Counted from the first letter of the stretch, positions 50,663 through 60,413 are shown. The stretch: 64,000 nt of DNA from CAG-791 sp963593905 (GCA_963593905.1 CAVBBL010000005.1:1-64000), one strand, 5' to 3'. Translations and numbers: made by a program. Notes: generated from the sequence alone by a model not told the origin.

Positions 50663-51817
50663 TTATCTGGTCCAATCCTGAGGATCAAGATCCTCATAAC
50701 TTATATCGTCCGTGTAGTTTACAAAGTCCTCCCCATTATCATAACCGCCCTCATCATAGCGGTCATAGGACGCCTCATCTCCATAGGTGCCGGCATCGTC
50801 ATACCCGGCATAGTCATAAGATACATCCTCCTGCGGCGCCGATCTTCTGTCCGCATAACCGCTGTGAGGGCCATAGGGATGAGCGATCTCTCTGGAGGTG
50901 CTGATCTTCTTCACCGTGCGTGATTTCGTGGAGAGTGCCACCTTCGGCACAGCCTTTACATAATAATAATACTCATCATCCTCAAACTGAACACTCTCCG
51001 TCCGGGAGTAATCCAGATTAAAGACCATGAACTGAATGATCCAGGCAACGCCGAAAGAAAGTATCGTTCCCAGAAACAGAAGAGGAATAGAAACCTGCGT
51101 GTCAAAGATCATATCGCCGATGAGGATCACCAGCAGGTCGACCACAGAACCCACGCCGATGGCCAACAGCCAGGAATTGACGACCATCAGTCTCCGAATG
51201 ATATAGACGATGATCAAAGTCAATGCAAAGGCCAGTATCATGACCCACATCTTCTCATTCTTGAAAATACCATCCAGAACGAAGCGGAACTTACTCACCG
51301 ACTCCTCTGTGGTAATCCCTGTAATCGATGCCGCATTTTTATTGATAAATTCCACAAAGTAGACCACGATCACACCGAAAGACACGGAAAGAATCGAAGC
51401 AGGTCCCAAAAGAAGGCCGGCTGCAACAGGCACGGCGTAGATCAGGTTCAGACGATAGGCCACCGGCAAAAGCAGCAGGATGATGGCATCCTTCGGTGAA
51501 AAACGAAAATAAAGGAGCAGTATCAACGCATACAGAGCCGCCGCCACTGCCATTGTCTCCAGAGAAAGGGCATACATCTGCGCCACAATGATCAGTCCAA
51601 TGATGGATACACTCAGACTCACCGGCAACAATGCACATACCAGCGCCAGAATCACTGCCAGCAGGGGATTCGCCAGCGTAGTGTTATAGCCGATCCTGCT
51701 GTCCAGAAATAAAAGTGCCATAAGTGTGAGAAGGAACTTCCCTCCCAGCTGTATCAGATTTTCATAGCTGCTGTAAATAGCCAGTGCGCGTTCACGCAGT
51801 TCCAGCAAAGTAGTCAT
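50663..51817 (-). CDS. Polytopic membrane protein of unknown function, cdaA operon
   Basis: 384 aa. About nine hydrophobic segments occupy residues 25-275. The cytoplasmic C-terminal 100 residues are rich in Tyr, Asp and Gly (EDDEYYYYVKAVPK, then DYAGYDDAGTYGDEASYD) and strongly acidic. No family recognised. It is directly coupled to cdaA (stop adjoins start) and 5 bp after the preceding gene, so it may be part of a c-di-AMP or envelope unit. The disordered tail suggests a protein-interaction role. Confidence 0.85.
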   Translation of the reverse strand: MTTLLELRERALAIYSSYENLIQLGGKFLLTLMALLFLDSRIGYNTTLANPLLAVILALVCALLPVSLSVSIIGLIIVAQMYALSLETMAVAAALYALILLLYFRFSPKDAIILLLLPVAYRLNLIYAVPVAAGLLLGPASILSVSFGVIVVYFVEFINKNAASITGITTEESVSKFRFVLDGIFKNEKMWVMILAFALTLIIVYIIRRLMVVNSWLLAIGVGSVVDLLVILIGDMIFDTQVSIPLLFLGTILSFGVAWIIQFMVFNLDYSRTESVQFEDDEYYYYVKAVPKVALSTKSRTVKKISTSREIAHPYGPHSGYADRRSAPQEDVSYDYAGYDDAGTYGDEASYDRYDEGGYDNGEDFVNYTDDISYEDLDPQDWTR

Positions 51818-51822
51818 GCCTG

Positions 51823-52221
51823 TTAAACTTCCTCTTTCTTTTTGTAACTCGCTGCCATGACTGACAGCATTTTGTAATACCTCTGCACTTGCTTCTGCAT
51901 CCGGGAATATCTCCTGGTATAGACCACATAGGTCAGGATCAGAACGGCAGCTGTATATAATAGGTAAATCACAATAATCCTGCCGAAGAAGGACATCAGA
52001 TCCATACTGTAGATCGAGAGCATCAGCTCTTCAAAGCCGTAATAGCAATATACCGCCAGGAGTATCAGAAAGGAAACCGTAGCACACAGAAAAGAGCGTA
52101 GCATCTGGCTGGAGAGATAATCTCCCCTGAAATAGGCATTCATGCGGGCATTCTTCGCCCCTTCCGTCTTCTCATATACCGCGATCTTTGTCATCAGGCG
52201 AATCTTGTTCTCATTCAGCAT
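51823..52221 (-). CDS. Two-helix membrane protein of unknown function
   Basis: 132 aa: basic cytoplasmic start, helix about 42-60 (FLCATVSFLILLAVYCYYGF), helix about 78-100 (IIVIYLLYTAAVLILTYVVY), then a basic coiled-coil-like end RRYSRMQKQVQRYYKMLSVMAASYKKKEEV. It overlaps the end of comF by 11 bp and is 5 bp before the next gene. Not recognised. Confidence 0.83.
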   Translation of the reverse strand: MLNENKIRLMTKIAVYEKTEGAKNARMNAYFRGDYLSSQMLRSFLCATVSFLILLAVYCYYGFEELMLSIYSMDLMSFFGRIIVIYLLYTAAVLILTYVVYTRRYSRMQKQVQRYYKMLSVMAASYKKKEEV

Positions 52222-52945
52222 ATACTTTCTCCGGTCTGTCTGCGCCTATAGCCAGTGTCAGAAAACAGACCCTGTCAGCTCCTGCCCGGTATAAAGCCTG
52301 TGCGCAGGCATCTATGGTGGTTCCTGTGGTATAGATATCATCAATCACGATGATTGCCTTCAATTTTACATCATTTGCACATGCATGAAAAGCTCTTTTC
52401 AAATTATTTTGCCTGTCTGAAATCCCCATATTCTTCATGGGAAGGGTGTTTTTCACGCGTATAAGTGCGTCCTTTTTTGTCGGTATCCCGACGTTACGGG
52501 AGAGTTCCTTTGCAAGGAGCCATGCCTGGTTATAGCCCCTCTTTCTCTCCTTTTCCGGATAAAGCGGAACCGGCAGCAACAGATCAAAATGCTCCCCCGG
52601 GAAGACCTGGGTAAGTCTGCTGCTCAGCTGCTCTCCATACCACTTTGCATACTCTCTTCGATTTTTGTATTTGAAGCGGTAGAGGGATCCTGCGCAGTCC
52701 CGATAGGAAAAGACCGCCCCGCCCCGCTCATAGCTGTGCTCTGTGTTTCTGCAGTCCCGGCAGTATTCCCCCTCTGCGTCGCAGAGCACTTTTCCGCACC
52801 GGCAGCAGGTGCTGCCTTCTATGGGTTTTAGCTTTTTCTCGCAGTCCGTGCATATTTTTGCACCAAAAGGGCGCACCGGTTCATCACACACAGGACAGCG
52901 CCGGGGGAAAACCAGATCCACCGGCAGCGAAAAATATTTTTTCAA
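52211..52945 (-). CDS. ComF family phosphoribosyltransferase-like protein
   Basis: 244 aa. N-terminal zinc-binding region with four Cys pairs (CPVC, CTDC, CCRC, CRDC) and C-terminal PRT fold with the PRPP-type loop VIVIDDIYTTGTTIDACAQAL. ComFC proteins support DNA uptake and possibly recombination/repair. The best start is TTG 52945, without a visible ribosome binding site. The preceding 80 bp are a polypurine tandem repeat. First gene of the run that leads to cdaA-cdaR. Confidence 0.87.
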   Translation of the reverse strand: MKKYFSLPVDLVFPRRCPVCDEPVRPFGAKICTDCEKKLKPIEGSTCCRCGKVLCDAEGEYCRDCRNTEHSYERGGAVFSYRDCAGSLYRFKYKNRREYAKWYGEQLSSRLTQVFPGEHFDLLLPVPLYPEKERKRGYNQAWLLAKELSRNVGIPTKKDALIRVKNTLPMKNMGISDRQNNLKRAFHACANDVKLKAIIVIDDIYTTGTTIDACAQALYRAGADRVCFLTLAIGADRPEKVYAE

Positions 52946-52970
52946 CTTTGGATAGGCAGATGGCTTTATT

Positions 52971-53030
52971 CTTATATCTTTTATTCCTATATCTTTTCTC
53001 CTTATATCTTTTATTCCTATATCTTTTCTC
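52971..53030 (-). repeat. Two perfect 30-bp polypurine/polypyrimidine repeats
   Basis: 52971-53000 and 53001-53030 are identical; each contains CTTATATCTTTTATTCCTAT then ATCTTTTCTC. On the coding strand of comF this is a purine-rich leader with repeated GGAGAAAAG. Confidence 0.92.
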
Positions 53031-53050
53031 CTTTGGCTGTGTGTTTTCCA

Positions 53051-55330
53051 TTAGAAGCCGTCGTAAATACCGTCAGCAATATCCGCTGCCGGATTCTTTG
53101 CAGCGCACATCTCCAGGATCCGATCCCGCAGTCCCGTGTACCGCATGGTGTGTCCCACATTGGCCACCATCCGCTCCAGTGTCTCCCTACTCCCCAGAAT
53201 CGTAACGCAGGATCTGGCTCTGGTCACTGCCGTATAAAGCAGATTTCTCGTGAAAAGAGCAGGGGGACCCGACAAAAGCGGCAGGACCACTGCCGGGTAT
53301 TCAGATCCCTGGGATTTATGCACCGTAATAGCATAGGCCAGTTCCAGTTCGTCCAGAGATTCAAAGGGATAGACCACCGTCCTGTTCTCATCAAAAAGCA
53401 CGGTCATTTCTCTGGCCGCCTCATCAATGCATTGAATCAGACCAAAATCACCGTTGAACACACCGGTTCCCTTTTCAATGGGCATACCGAAATTCCCCCG
53501 CACTTCCCACTCAATCTGATAGTCGTTGCGGATCTGCATCACCTTGTCTCCCTCACGGAAAATCACGTCCTCCCGCTGCAGCTCTCCTTTTCCGTCCTGA
53601 GGCGGATTAAGCACAGACTGCAGTGCCTGATTGAGCTTTTCCACCCCCAGTGCACCCTTTCGCATAGGTGTCAGTACCTGCACATCATTCTGGCTGCAGT
53701 GGGCATAGCGGGGCATCAAATCCCTGACCAGCTGCACAATATGTTTGTACATGACATTGGGATCCCTGCGCTCCAGGAAAAAGAAGTCCTTGCTCTCATT
53801 GTTCAGACGCAGGGGACGCCCCTCGTTGATGGCATGCGCATTGGCCACAATATCACTTTCCATTGCCTGTCGGAAAATCCTGGTCAGCGACACCGTGGAA
53901 AATGCGCCGGATTCTATCATGTCCTGCAACACCCTTCCCGGTCCCACACAGGGAAGCTGATTCACATCTCCCACCATGATCAGTCTGGTACCGGGCATCA
54001 CTGCCTTCAAAAGCGCCAGGAAGAGATGCATATCCACCATGGACATCTCATCGATGATCACCGCATCCGCCTCCAGGGGCTCTTCCTCATTGTGAATAAA
54101 TCCGCCGAAGGACTGTCCGTCCTTTTCTGTCGTCATTGCCTTCACGCCCAAAAGGCGATGGATCGTGCAGGCTTCATAGCCGGTGGCTTCTGTCATGCGC
54201 TTGGCCGCTCTTCCCGTAGGGGCCGCCAGGAGCACCTCCATACCTTCTTCCTGAAAATATCGGATCATGGCATTGATCGTCGTGGTCTTACCGGTACCGG
54301 GGCCGCCGGTCAAAAGCACCACGGCTCTGGTAGCAGCCAACACCACCGCCTGTCTCTGCAGATCATCCAGGGATCTGTTTTCCTCTTTTTCCATCTCCCT
54401 GATGCGTTTTTCGATCTGTGCTGTCTCCTCGCTGCCTGCCATTACACCGGCATCCAACTCCAGCAGCAGTCTGGCGATCTGCTGTTCTTCGTGATAAGCC
54501 ATCCGGGAGTACACCTGTACCTGTTCCTGCTGCCGGCGTATGTAGACCTTTCGCTCTATCGCCAGATTGTCCAGCTGCACCGAGAGATTATCTCCGGAAA
54601 GTCCCAGCAGTGCCTCCGTTTTCTCCAACAATTCTTCTCTGGGCAGATAGCAGTTTCCCTCTGCCAGTGTCTGAGACAATGTATACAGCAGACCGCTGCG
54701 GATACGAAAATCCGAGTCCGCCTGAATACCAATCCGTCCCGCGATCTCATCTGCCTTTCCAAAGCCGATCCCGACCACATCCTCCGCCAGACGATAGGGA
54801 TTTTCCCGAAGGATGTTATACATTTTCATGCCATAGAGGTTCCAGATCCGTATGGCGAAGCGATTACTGATGCCGTATTGCTGCAAAAAGAGAATGGCAT
54901 CTCTCACCTCATGCTGATCCTGGAGCTGAGCCGCAATTTCTCTCGCCTTTCGCTCGCTGATACCTTTCACCTCTGCCAGGCGCTCCGGCTCCTTTTCCAT
55001 GATCTCCAGGGTCTCATCCCCAAAGGCATCTACGATCCTCACCGCCAGTTTGGGGCCGATTCCCCGAACGGCGCCGGAACCAAGATACCGCAATATAGCC
55101 TGCGCATCCTCCGGAACCGTGACACTGTACTTGACAGCACGAAACTGCATGCCATACACCGGATGTTCTGTATATTGTCCCTCTATCACGCAGTTTTCCC
55201 CTTCATGAATGGACACAGGGGATCCTGTGCAGGTGATCTCTTCCTCCTCCTGCATGATTTCAAAAACGGTATAAAGGTTTTCTTCGTTTCTGTAAATGAT
55301 ATGGGTGACGTATCCCTTGATTGTTTCCAT
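53051..55330 (-). CDS. recD2: RecD2 (RecD-like) DNA helicase
   Basis: 5'-3' superfamily 1 helicase, 759 aa, of the type found without RecBC. An N-terminal OB-like/HhH region (residues 1-200, IGPKLAVRIVDAFGDETLEIM) precedes the motor: Walker A LTGGPGTGKTTTINAM, motif II VIIDEMSMVDMHL, C-terminal TVHKSQGSEYPAVVLPL and TAVTRARSCVTILG. It helps fork restart and mismatch repair in Firmicutes. Starts at ATG 55330 with a weak site (AAAGGCGG). Confidence 0.94.
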   Translation of the reverse strand: METIKGYVTHIIYRNEENLYTVFEIMQEEEEITCTGSPVSIHEGENCVIEGQYTEHPVYGMQFRAVKYSVTVPEDAQAILRYLGSGAVRGIGPKLAVRIVDAFGDETLEIMEKEPERLAEVKGISERKAREIAAQLQDQHEVRDAILFLQQYGISNRFAIRIWNLYGMKMYNILRENPYRLAEDVVGIGFGKADEIAGRIGIQADSDFRIRSGLLYTLSQTLAEGNCYLPREELLEKTEALLGLSGDNLSVQLDNLAIERKVYIRRQQEQVQVYSRMAYHEEQQIARLLLELDAGVMAGSEETAQIEKRIREMEKEENRSLDDLQRQAVVLAATRAVVLLTGGPGTGKTTTINAMIRYFQEEGMEVLLAAPTGRAAKRMTEATGYEACTIHRLLGVKAMTTEKDGQSFGGFIHNEEEPLEADAVIIDEMSMVDMHLFLALLKAVMPGTRLIMVGDVNQLPCVGPGRVLQDMIESGAFSTVSLTRIFRQAMESDIVANAHAINEGRPLRLNNESKDFFFLERRDPNVMYKHIVQLVRDLMPRYAHCSQNDVQVLTPMRKGALGVEKLNQALQSVLNPPQDGKGELQREDVIFREGDKVMQIRNDYQIEWEVRGNFGMPIEKGTGVFNGDFGLIQCIDEAAREMTVLFDENRTVVYPFESLDELELAYAITVHKSQGSEYPAVVLPLLSGPPALFTRNLLYTAVTRARSCVTILGSRETLERMVANVGHTMRYTGLRDRILEMCAAKNPAADIADGIYDGF

Positions 55331-55434
55331 AGACTCAGCCGCCTTTACATGTATAACTCTGTGTCTGCGCTGTTTTAATAAAAGATATGCTAGAGAAGAA
55401 AATGCAGAAATAACACCGAAAAAAATTGTATACA

Positions 55435-55468
55435 GCAGGCAGTCGTAGCCTTCTGCACAACTGCCTGC
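55435..55468 (-). terminator. Terminator of mreB
   Basis: GCAGGCAGT / ACTGCCTGC with 16-nt loop, about 20 bp after the mreB stop; the minus strand continues to a T-rich tract. Confidence 0.65.
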
Positions 55469-55488
55469 CGTCTGTCAACTATCTTTGA

Positions 55489-56487
55489 TCAAAGAAGATT
55501 ATGCTCTCCACCGGAGAGAAACTCTACATATTTGCCTGTGCCGATGGCCACGGCTGTCATGGGATCCTCAGCGGTAACCGCATTGATGCCTGTCTTGGAG
55601 GTAATCAGCTCTTCCAGACCCTGCAGCAGGCTGCCGCCGCCGGTCAGCACAATGCCGCGGTCTGCAATATCCGCTGCCAGCTCCGGCGGTGTCTTTTCCA
55701 GGACACTGTGAATTGCTTCCACGATCTGATTCGTAGACTCCTTCAAAGCTTCTTCCGTCTCCTCCGTGGACACCTTAATGGTTCTGGGCAGACCCGTCAC
55801 CAGGTTACGGCCGCGCACTTCCATGTATTCCGCTTCCGGGCGAGGATAGCAGGAACCAATCTTGATCTTGATGTCCTCTGCCGTCCGCTCACCCACCAGC
55901 AGATTGTACTTTTTACGCATGTAGCGCACCAATGCATCATCAAAGTCATCCCCTGCCACCTTGATGGAGGTGCTGACCACCGTGCCGCCTAAGGAAATCA
56001 CGGCGATATCGCTGGTGCCGCCGCCGATATCTACCACCATGTTGCCGCAGGGCTTTGCAATATCAATGCCTGCGCCGATGGCTGCAGCAATGGGCTCCTC
56101 GATGATGAATACCTCTCTGGCCCCGGCCTGGAAGGTAGCATCCTCTACCGCCTTCTTCTCCACTTCTGTGACACCGCTGGGCACACAGACGGCGATACGC
56201 GGCTTACGGAAGGTCTTCTTCCCCACTGCCTTCTGGATGAAATACTTCATCATCTTCTCTGTAACGGTATAATCAGAAATGACGCCCTGTCTCAAGGGAC
56301 GAACAGCTACAATATTCCCCGGTGTACGGCCAAGCATCAGACGGGCATCCTCACCGATTGCCTTGATCCGATTTGTATCTCTGTCAAAAGCCACCACAGA
56401 GGGCTCCTTGAGCACAACGCCTCTGCCTCTTAAATAAACCAGCACACTGGCTGTTCCAAGATCGATTCCGATATCTGTAAACTGCAT
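55489..56487 (-). CDS. mreB: Rod-shape protein MreB/Mbl
   Basis: Bacterial actin that guides lateral wall synthesis (332 aa). Phosphate 1 loop DIGIDLGTASVLVYLRGRG, phosphate 2 loop VVDIGGGTSDIAVISLGG, adenosine motif GIVLTGGGSLLQGLEELI. ATG 56487 has AAAGGGG. No mreC or mreD follows, so it may be an Mbl/MreBH-like paralogue or a relocated mreB. A modular repeat forms its 5' UTR. Confidence 0.93.
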   Translation of the reverse strand: MQFTDIGIDLGTASVLVYLRGRGVVLKEPSVVAFDRDTNRIKAIGEDARLMLGRTPGNIVAVRPLRQGVISDYTVTEKMMKYFIQKAVGKKTFRKPRIAVCVPSGVTEVEKKAVEDATFQAGAREVFIIEEPIAAAIGAGIDIAKPCGNMVVDIGGGTSDIAVISLGGTVVSTSIKVAGDDFDDALVRYMRKKYNLLVGERTAEDIKIKIGSCYPRPEAEYMEVRGRNLVTGLPRTIKVSTEETEEALKESTNQIVEAIHSVLEKTPPELAADIADRGIVLTGGGSLLQGLEELITSKTGINAVTAEDPMTAVAIGTGKYVEFLSGGEHNLL

Positions 56488-56502
56488 GTTTCCCCTTTCT
56501 AA

Positions 56503-56630
56503 GCCACAGCCCGCTGCAGCCGCGCGAGGAGAAATTCCCGAAGGTGATTTCTCCGATGTGATCTTGCATTGACGGTGTTTACGACATCAATGCAGTTTGA
56601 AAAGAATGTCATCGGCCATTGCCCTCTAAC
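56503..56630 (-). repeat. Modular 5'-UTR repeat before mreB
   Basis: Decayed module 1 (about 56503-56520), module 2 GGAGAAAT/ATTTCTCC (56528-56554), module 3 TGCATTGA/TCAATGCA (56565-56594) and a decayed module 4 (56595-56630, TTTGAAAAGAATGTC). Same order as at 3112-3283. Confidence 0.8.
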
Positions 56631-56707
56631 CACGAATCACTGACCTCTAATCACCGGCCACCGACCACTGGCTACAACTCTATAGTAATATCAACATTCA
56701 TAAACTA

Positions 56708-56750
56708 ATAACAGCAATGCATATGCTTAAGGCATACGCACTGCTATTAT
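56708..56750 (-). terminator. Terminator of the uvrA-SGNH transcript
   Basis: ATAACAGCAATGCATATGC pairs with GCATACGCACTGCTATTAT with three mismatches; about 60 bp after the SGNH stop. Confidence 0.6.
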
Positions 56751-56810
56751 ACTCTATCGCTCTATGTTTTTCAAAACTTTTTCGGCAGCAGATCTGTGTT
56801 CTGTTTGCAA

Positions 56811-57407
56811 TTACAGCAACGCCTTCATAGCCTCCCCGATCTGATGTCCCAGGGAAATGCCGTAGGCCGGTGTAGGGTGCAGTCCGTCCAGCGTATAGGT
56901 CCAGGCATTCTCCTTGGTGATCCAGGCCTCGTGATACAGATCCAGTACAGGAACATCGGCATCTTTGGCTGCTGTCCGGATTACATTTACATAATCCTCC
57001 AGATACAGCCCGTATTTATTAGGTCCCACACCCGCGGTTTCCCAGCTGCCTTCCTCCGGATGATAGTCTCTCTGCAAGGGAAGGATGACCAACAGTTTCG
57101 CACTCGGCCACTTTTCCTTTATATTTTTCAGAATTCTGCGGAGATTCTCCCCGGTACTCTCTAATTTACTGTTATGACCAAAGTCATTGCTTCCCCCAAA
57201 CAGGGTGATGATATCCGGTGTCCGGGCATCCTGCAGCATTTCCTCACTGGCCTGCAGCAGGCAACCGAAGGGAGCCTCATCTACTCCATAGGAATAGCCG
57301 CTGAAGCCGTATTTTCCGCATTCCAGATCCAGATCCCGGCACACCGTGTCAATATAATATCCCATATCCGTAATGGAATCTCCAAAAGCAAACCATATTT
57401 TTTTCAC
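56811..57407 (-). CDS. SGNH/GDSL hydrolase
   Basis: Cytoplasmic esterase-like protein of 198 aa. Block I FAFGDSITDMG, block III LFGGSNDFGHN, block V DGLHPTPAYG supply Ser, Gly/Asn and Asp-His of the catalytic set. Substrate unknown; deacetylation of a carbohydrate or lipid ester is common for the family. GTG 57407 has GGAG at 6 nt and begins one base after the uvrA TAG; GTG 57419 is the alternative. Confidence 0.87.
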   Translation of the reverse strand: MKKIWFAFGDSITDMGYYIDTVCRDLDLECGKYGFSGYSYGVDEAPFGCLLQASEEMLQDARTPDIITLFGGSNDFGHNSKLESTGENLRRILKNIKEKWPSAKLLVILPLQRDYHPEEGSWETAGVGPNKYGLYLEDYVNVIRTAAKDADVPVLDLYHEAWITKENAWTYTLDGLHPTPAYGISLGHQIGEAMKALL

Positions 57408-57408
57408 A

Positions 57409-60330
57409 CTAATCTCCACTTCTGAGCAGTTTTTTTACGTAGTATCCGGTGTAGGAGCCTCGGTCTGCCGCCACTTCTTCCGGCGTTCCTTTGGCAATCA
57501 CTGTGCCGCCTCCATCGCCCCCCTCCGGGCCGATGTCAATGATATAATCCGCCGTCTTGATCACATCCAGATTGTGTTCGATCACCACAACGGTATTGCC
57601 GCCCTCCACCAGCTTGTGCAGGATCTCTGTCAGCTTCTCCACATCTGCAAAATGCAGGCCGGTGGTGGGCTCGTCCAGAATATAGATGGTCTTGCCGGTG
57701 CTCTTGCGGGAGAGCTCCGCTGCCAGCTTGATTCGCTGTGCCTCGCCGCCGGAAAGCTCCGTAGACGGCTGACCCAGTCTGACATAGCCCAGTCCCACGT
57801 CATAGAGGGTCTGGATCTTATTGCGGATCCGCGGCACATTTTCAAAGAAGCTCACAGCCTCTTCCACCGTCATATTCAGCACATCGTAAATGCTCTTTCC
57901 TTTGTATTTGACCTCCAATGTCTCCCTGTTGTAGCGTCTGCCGTGGCAGACCTCGCAGGGCACGTACACATCCGGCAGGAAATGCATTTCGATCTTGATA
58001 ATGCCGTCGCCGCTGCAGGCCTCACATCTTCCTCCCTTTACATTAAAGGAAAAACGTCCCTTTGCATAGCCTCTGGCCTTTGCATCCGCTGTGGAGGCAA
58101 AAAGCTCCCGGATCATATCAAACACGCCGGTATAGGTGGCAGGATTGGAGCGAGGCGTCCGCCCGATGGGGGACTGATCGATATTGATGACCTTATCCAG
58201 CTGCTCCATGCCCTCTATGCCGTCATGTGCACCGGGCACCACTCTGGCTCTGTTCAGGGTCTTTGCCAAAGATTTATAAAGCACTTCATTGACCAGAGAA
58301 CTCTTGCCGGAGCCGGAGACGCCGGTGACTGCGGTCATAACACCCAGGGGAAAGGCAACATCGATGTGCTTTAAATTGTTCACCGCTGCGCCCCGAACCG
58401 TCAGATAACCGGAAGGCTTCCTGCGCTCTGCGGGAACGGGAATAGAACGTGCTCCTGAGAGATACTGTCCTGTAACAGATTCCGGTATCTCCATGATCTC
58501 CTCTGCCGTTCCCACAGCCACCACTTCTCCGCCGTGAGAACCGGCGCCGGGGCCTATATCCACAATATAATCTGCCTCCCGCATGGTGTCCTCGTCGTGT
58601 TCTACCACAATCACTGTATTCCCAAGATCTCTGAGGTTTTTCAAGGTACGCAGAAGTTTGTCATTATCCCGCTGATGCAGGCCGATACTGGGCTCATCCA
58701 GGATATAGCATACCCCCACCAGGCCGGAGCCGATCTGCGTCGCCAGACGGATTCTCTGTGCCTCTCCGCCGGAAAGAGTAGCGGTAGCTCTGGCCAGTGT
58801 CAGATAGTCCAGACCCACGTCATTGAGGAACCCTACCCGGGCGCCGATTTCTTTCAGGATCTGACGTCCGATTTGTTCCTGTGTGGGAGTCAGCGGCAGC
58901 TTTTCTATAAAGCCATGGAGGCTGCCGATGGACATACACGTCAGCTCGTAAATATCTTTATCCGCCACGGTCACGGCAAGGGATTCTCTCTTTAACCGCT
59001 TGCCGCCGCAAAGCTTGCAGGGAGTGATCTCCATAAATTCCTCATACTCCGCCTTCATCACCTCTGATCCGGTCTCCCGGTAGCGGCGCTGTGTATTTTT
59101 GATCAGTCCCTCAAAGGCTATGGGATAGACGCCGGATCCCCTCTGTCCCTCATAATGTACATCCACCTTTATCTCTGTGCCGTACATCAGTATATCCTGA
59201 ATCTTTTTGGGCAGCTCCTTCCAGGGCACGTCCAGGCGAAATTTAAAATGTTCTGCCAGTGCCTGCAGGGTTGCATAGGTAAAGCTCCCCGGTGAAGTAC
59301 AGGACTGCCAGCCCAGCACCGCAATAGCCCCCTCCAGTATGGAGAGGCTTTGATCCGGTACGATGAGAGCCGGGTCAAATTCCATCCTGTAGCCCAGTCC
59401 TGCGCACTCCGGGCAGGCGCCGAAAGGATTATTAAAGGAAAAACTGCGGGGCTCAATTTCCGATATGCTGGTACCGCATTCCGGGCAGGCAAAGTTCTGT
59501 GAGAACTGCAGCAGCTCTCCTCCGATGACGTCCACTTGCAGCTGCCCGTCTGCCAGGGCCAGGGCATTTTCCACAGAATCTGTCAGTCTGCGCTCCATAC
59601 CTTCCTTGACCACCAGACGATCCACCACGATCTCAATGCTGTGGCGAATATTTTTTTCCAGGGAAATATCCTCTGAGAGATCATACAGATTACCGTCTAT
59701 CCGCACACGGACATAGCCGGCCCGTCTGGCTCTGTCTAAGACCTTTACGTGTTCTCCCTTACGTCCCTTCACCACCGGTGCCAGAATCTGCAGTTTCGTT
59801 CCCGCCGGCAGCTTCATGATCTGGTCCGTCATCTGGTCTACTGTCTGCCTCGCGATCTCTCTGCCGCAGTCCGGACAATGGGGAATCCCCACTCTGGCAT
59901 AGAGCAGACGCAGATAATCATAGATTTCCGTCACGGTTCCCACTGTAGATCTGGGGTTTCGATTGGTAGATTTCTGATCGATGGAAATAGCCGGCGACAG
60001 GCCTTCTATGCTCTCCACATCCGGTTTTTCCATCTGTCCTAAAAACTGTCTGGCATAGGAAGACAAGGACTCCATGTATCGCCGCTGTCCCTCTGCGTAG
60101 ATGGTATCAAAGGCCAGAGAAGACTTGCCGGAGCCGGACAGACCGGTGAGTACCACCAGCTCATCCCTTGGAATATCCACGCTGACATTCTTAAGGTTGT
60201 GCTCGTTGGCGCCCCGGATCCTGATATAATTCTCAGCCTTCCTATGCCTGTATTTCTTTCTTATCTTTTGCTCGTTTTCCACAATCGCTGCATTCTTTTC
60301 CAGCGTTGTCCACACATCTCTTTTTTTCAT
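57409..60330 (-). CDS. uvrA: Excinuclease ABC subunit A
   Basis: Damage-recognition ATPase of nucleotide excision repair (973 aa). Two ABC modules (Walker A GLSGSGKSSL near residue 64 and GVSGSGKSSL near 660), zinc motifs CPDCG and CEACSGDG...CEVCHG, and two LSGGEAQR signatures. ATG 60330 has GAGG at 5-6 nt. A basic N-terminal extension of about 30 aa precedes the usual start IRIRGANEHNLKNV. Downstream of uvrB with a repeat element between. Confidence 0.97.
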   Translation of the reverse strand: MKKRDVWTTLEKNAAIVENEQKIRKKYRHRKAENYIRIRGANEHNLKNVSVDIPRDELVVLTGLSGSGKSSLAFDTIYAEGQRRYMESLSSYARQFLGQMEKPDVESIEGLSPAISIDQKSTNRNPRSTVGTVTEIYDYLRLLYARVGIPHCPDCGREIARQTVDQMTDQIMKLPAGTKLQILAPVVKGRKGEHVKVLDRARRAGYVRVRIDGNLYDLSEDISLEKNIRHSIEIVVDRLVVKEGMERRLTDSVENALALADGQLQVDVIGGELLQFSQNFACPECGTSISEIEPRSFSFNNPFGACPECAGLGYRMEFDPALIVPDQSLSILEGAIAVLGWQSCTSPGSFTYATLQALAEHFKFRLDVPWKELPKKIQDILMYGTEIKVDVHYEGQRGSGVYPIAFEGLIKNTQRRYRETGSEVMKAEYEEFMEITPCKLCGGKRLKRESLAVTVADKDIYELTCMSIGSLHGFIEKLPLTPTQEQIGRQILKEIGARVGFLNDVGLDYLTLARATATLSGGEAQRIRLATQIGSGLVGVCYILDEPSIGLHQRDNDKLLRTLKNLRDLGNTVIVVEHDEDTMREADYIVDIGPGAGSHGGEVVAVGTAEEIMEIPESVTGQYLSGARSIPVPAERRKPSGYLTVRGAAVNNLKHIDVAFPLGVMTAVTGVSGSGKSSLVNEVLYKSLAKTLNRARVVPGAHDGIEGMEQLDKVINIDQSPIGRTPRSNPATYTGVFDMIRELFASTADAKARGYAKGRFSFNVKGGRCEACSGDGIIKIEMHFLPDVYVPCEVCHGRRYNRETLEVKYKGKSIYDVLNMTVEEAVSFFENVPRIRNKIQTLYDVGLGYVRLGQPSTELSGGEAQRIKLAAELSRKSTGKTIYILDEPTTGLHFADVEKLTEILHKLVEGGNTVVVIEHNLDVIKTADYIIDIGPEGGDGGGTVIAKGTPEEVAADRGSYTGYYVKKLLRSGD

Positions 60331-60350
60331 GACTACCTCTATGTGTACAG

Positions 60351-60412
60351 GCCGCAGACCTTTCTGCGGCTGCGCCATACGCGCAGACGTGGATGACGTT
60401 TATGTCCTCCAT
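60351..60412 (-). repeat. Modular 5'-UTR repeat before uvrA
   Basis: Module 1 GCCGCAGA/TCTGCGGC (60351-60370), then a module-3-like stem GACGTGGATGACG...(60386-60412) with altered arms GGA/TCC. Module 2 is missing. Confidence 0.65.
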
Positions 60413-60413
60413 G

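Noticed and set aside
53033..55378. Open frame of 781 codons on the plus strand opposite recD2
   Set aside because: It is a shadow of the GC-rich codon pattern of recD2, which has clear helicase motifs. The antisense translation is Leu/His/Cys-rich with no domain and no ribosome binding site.
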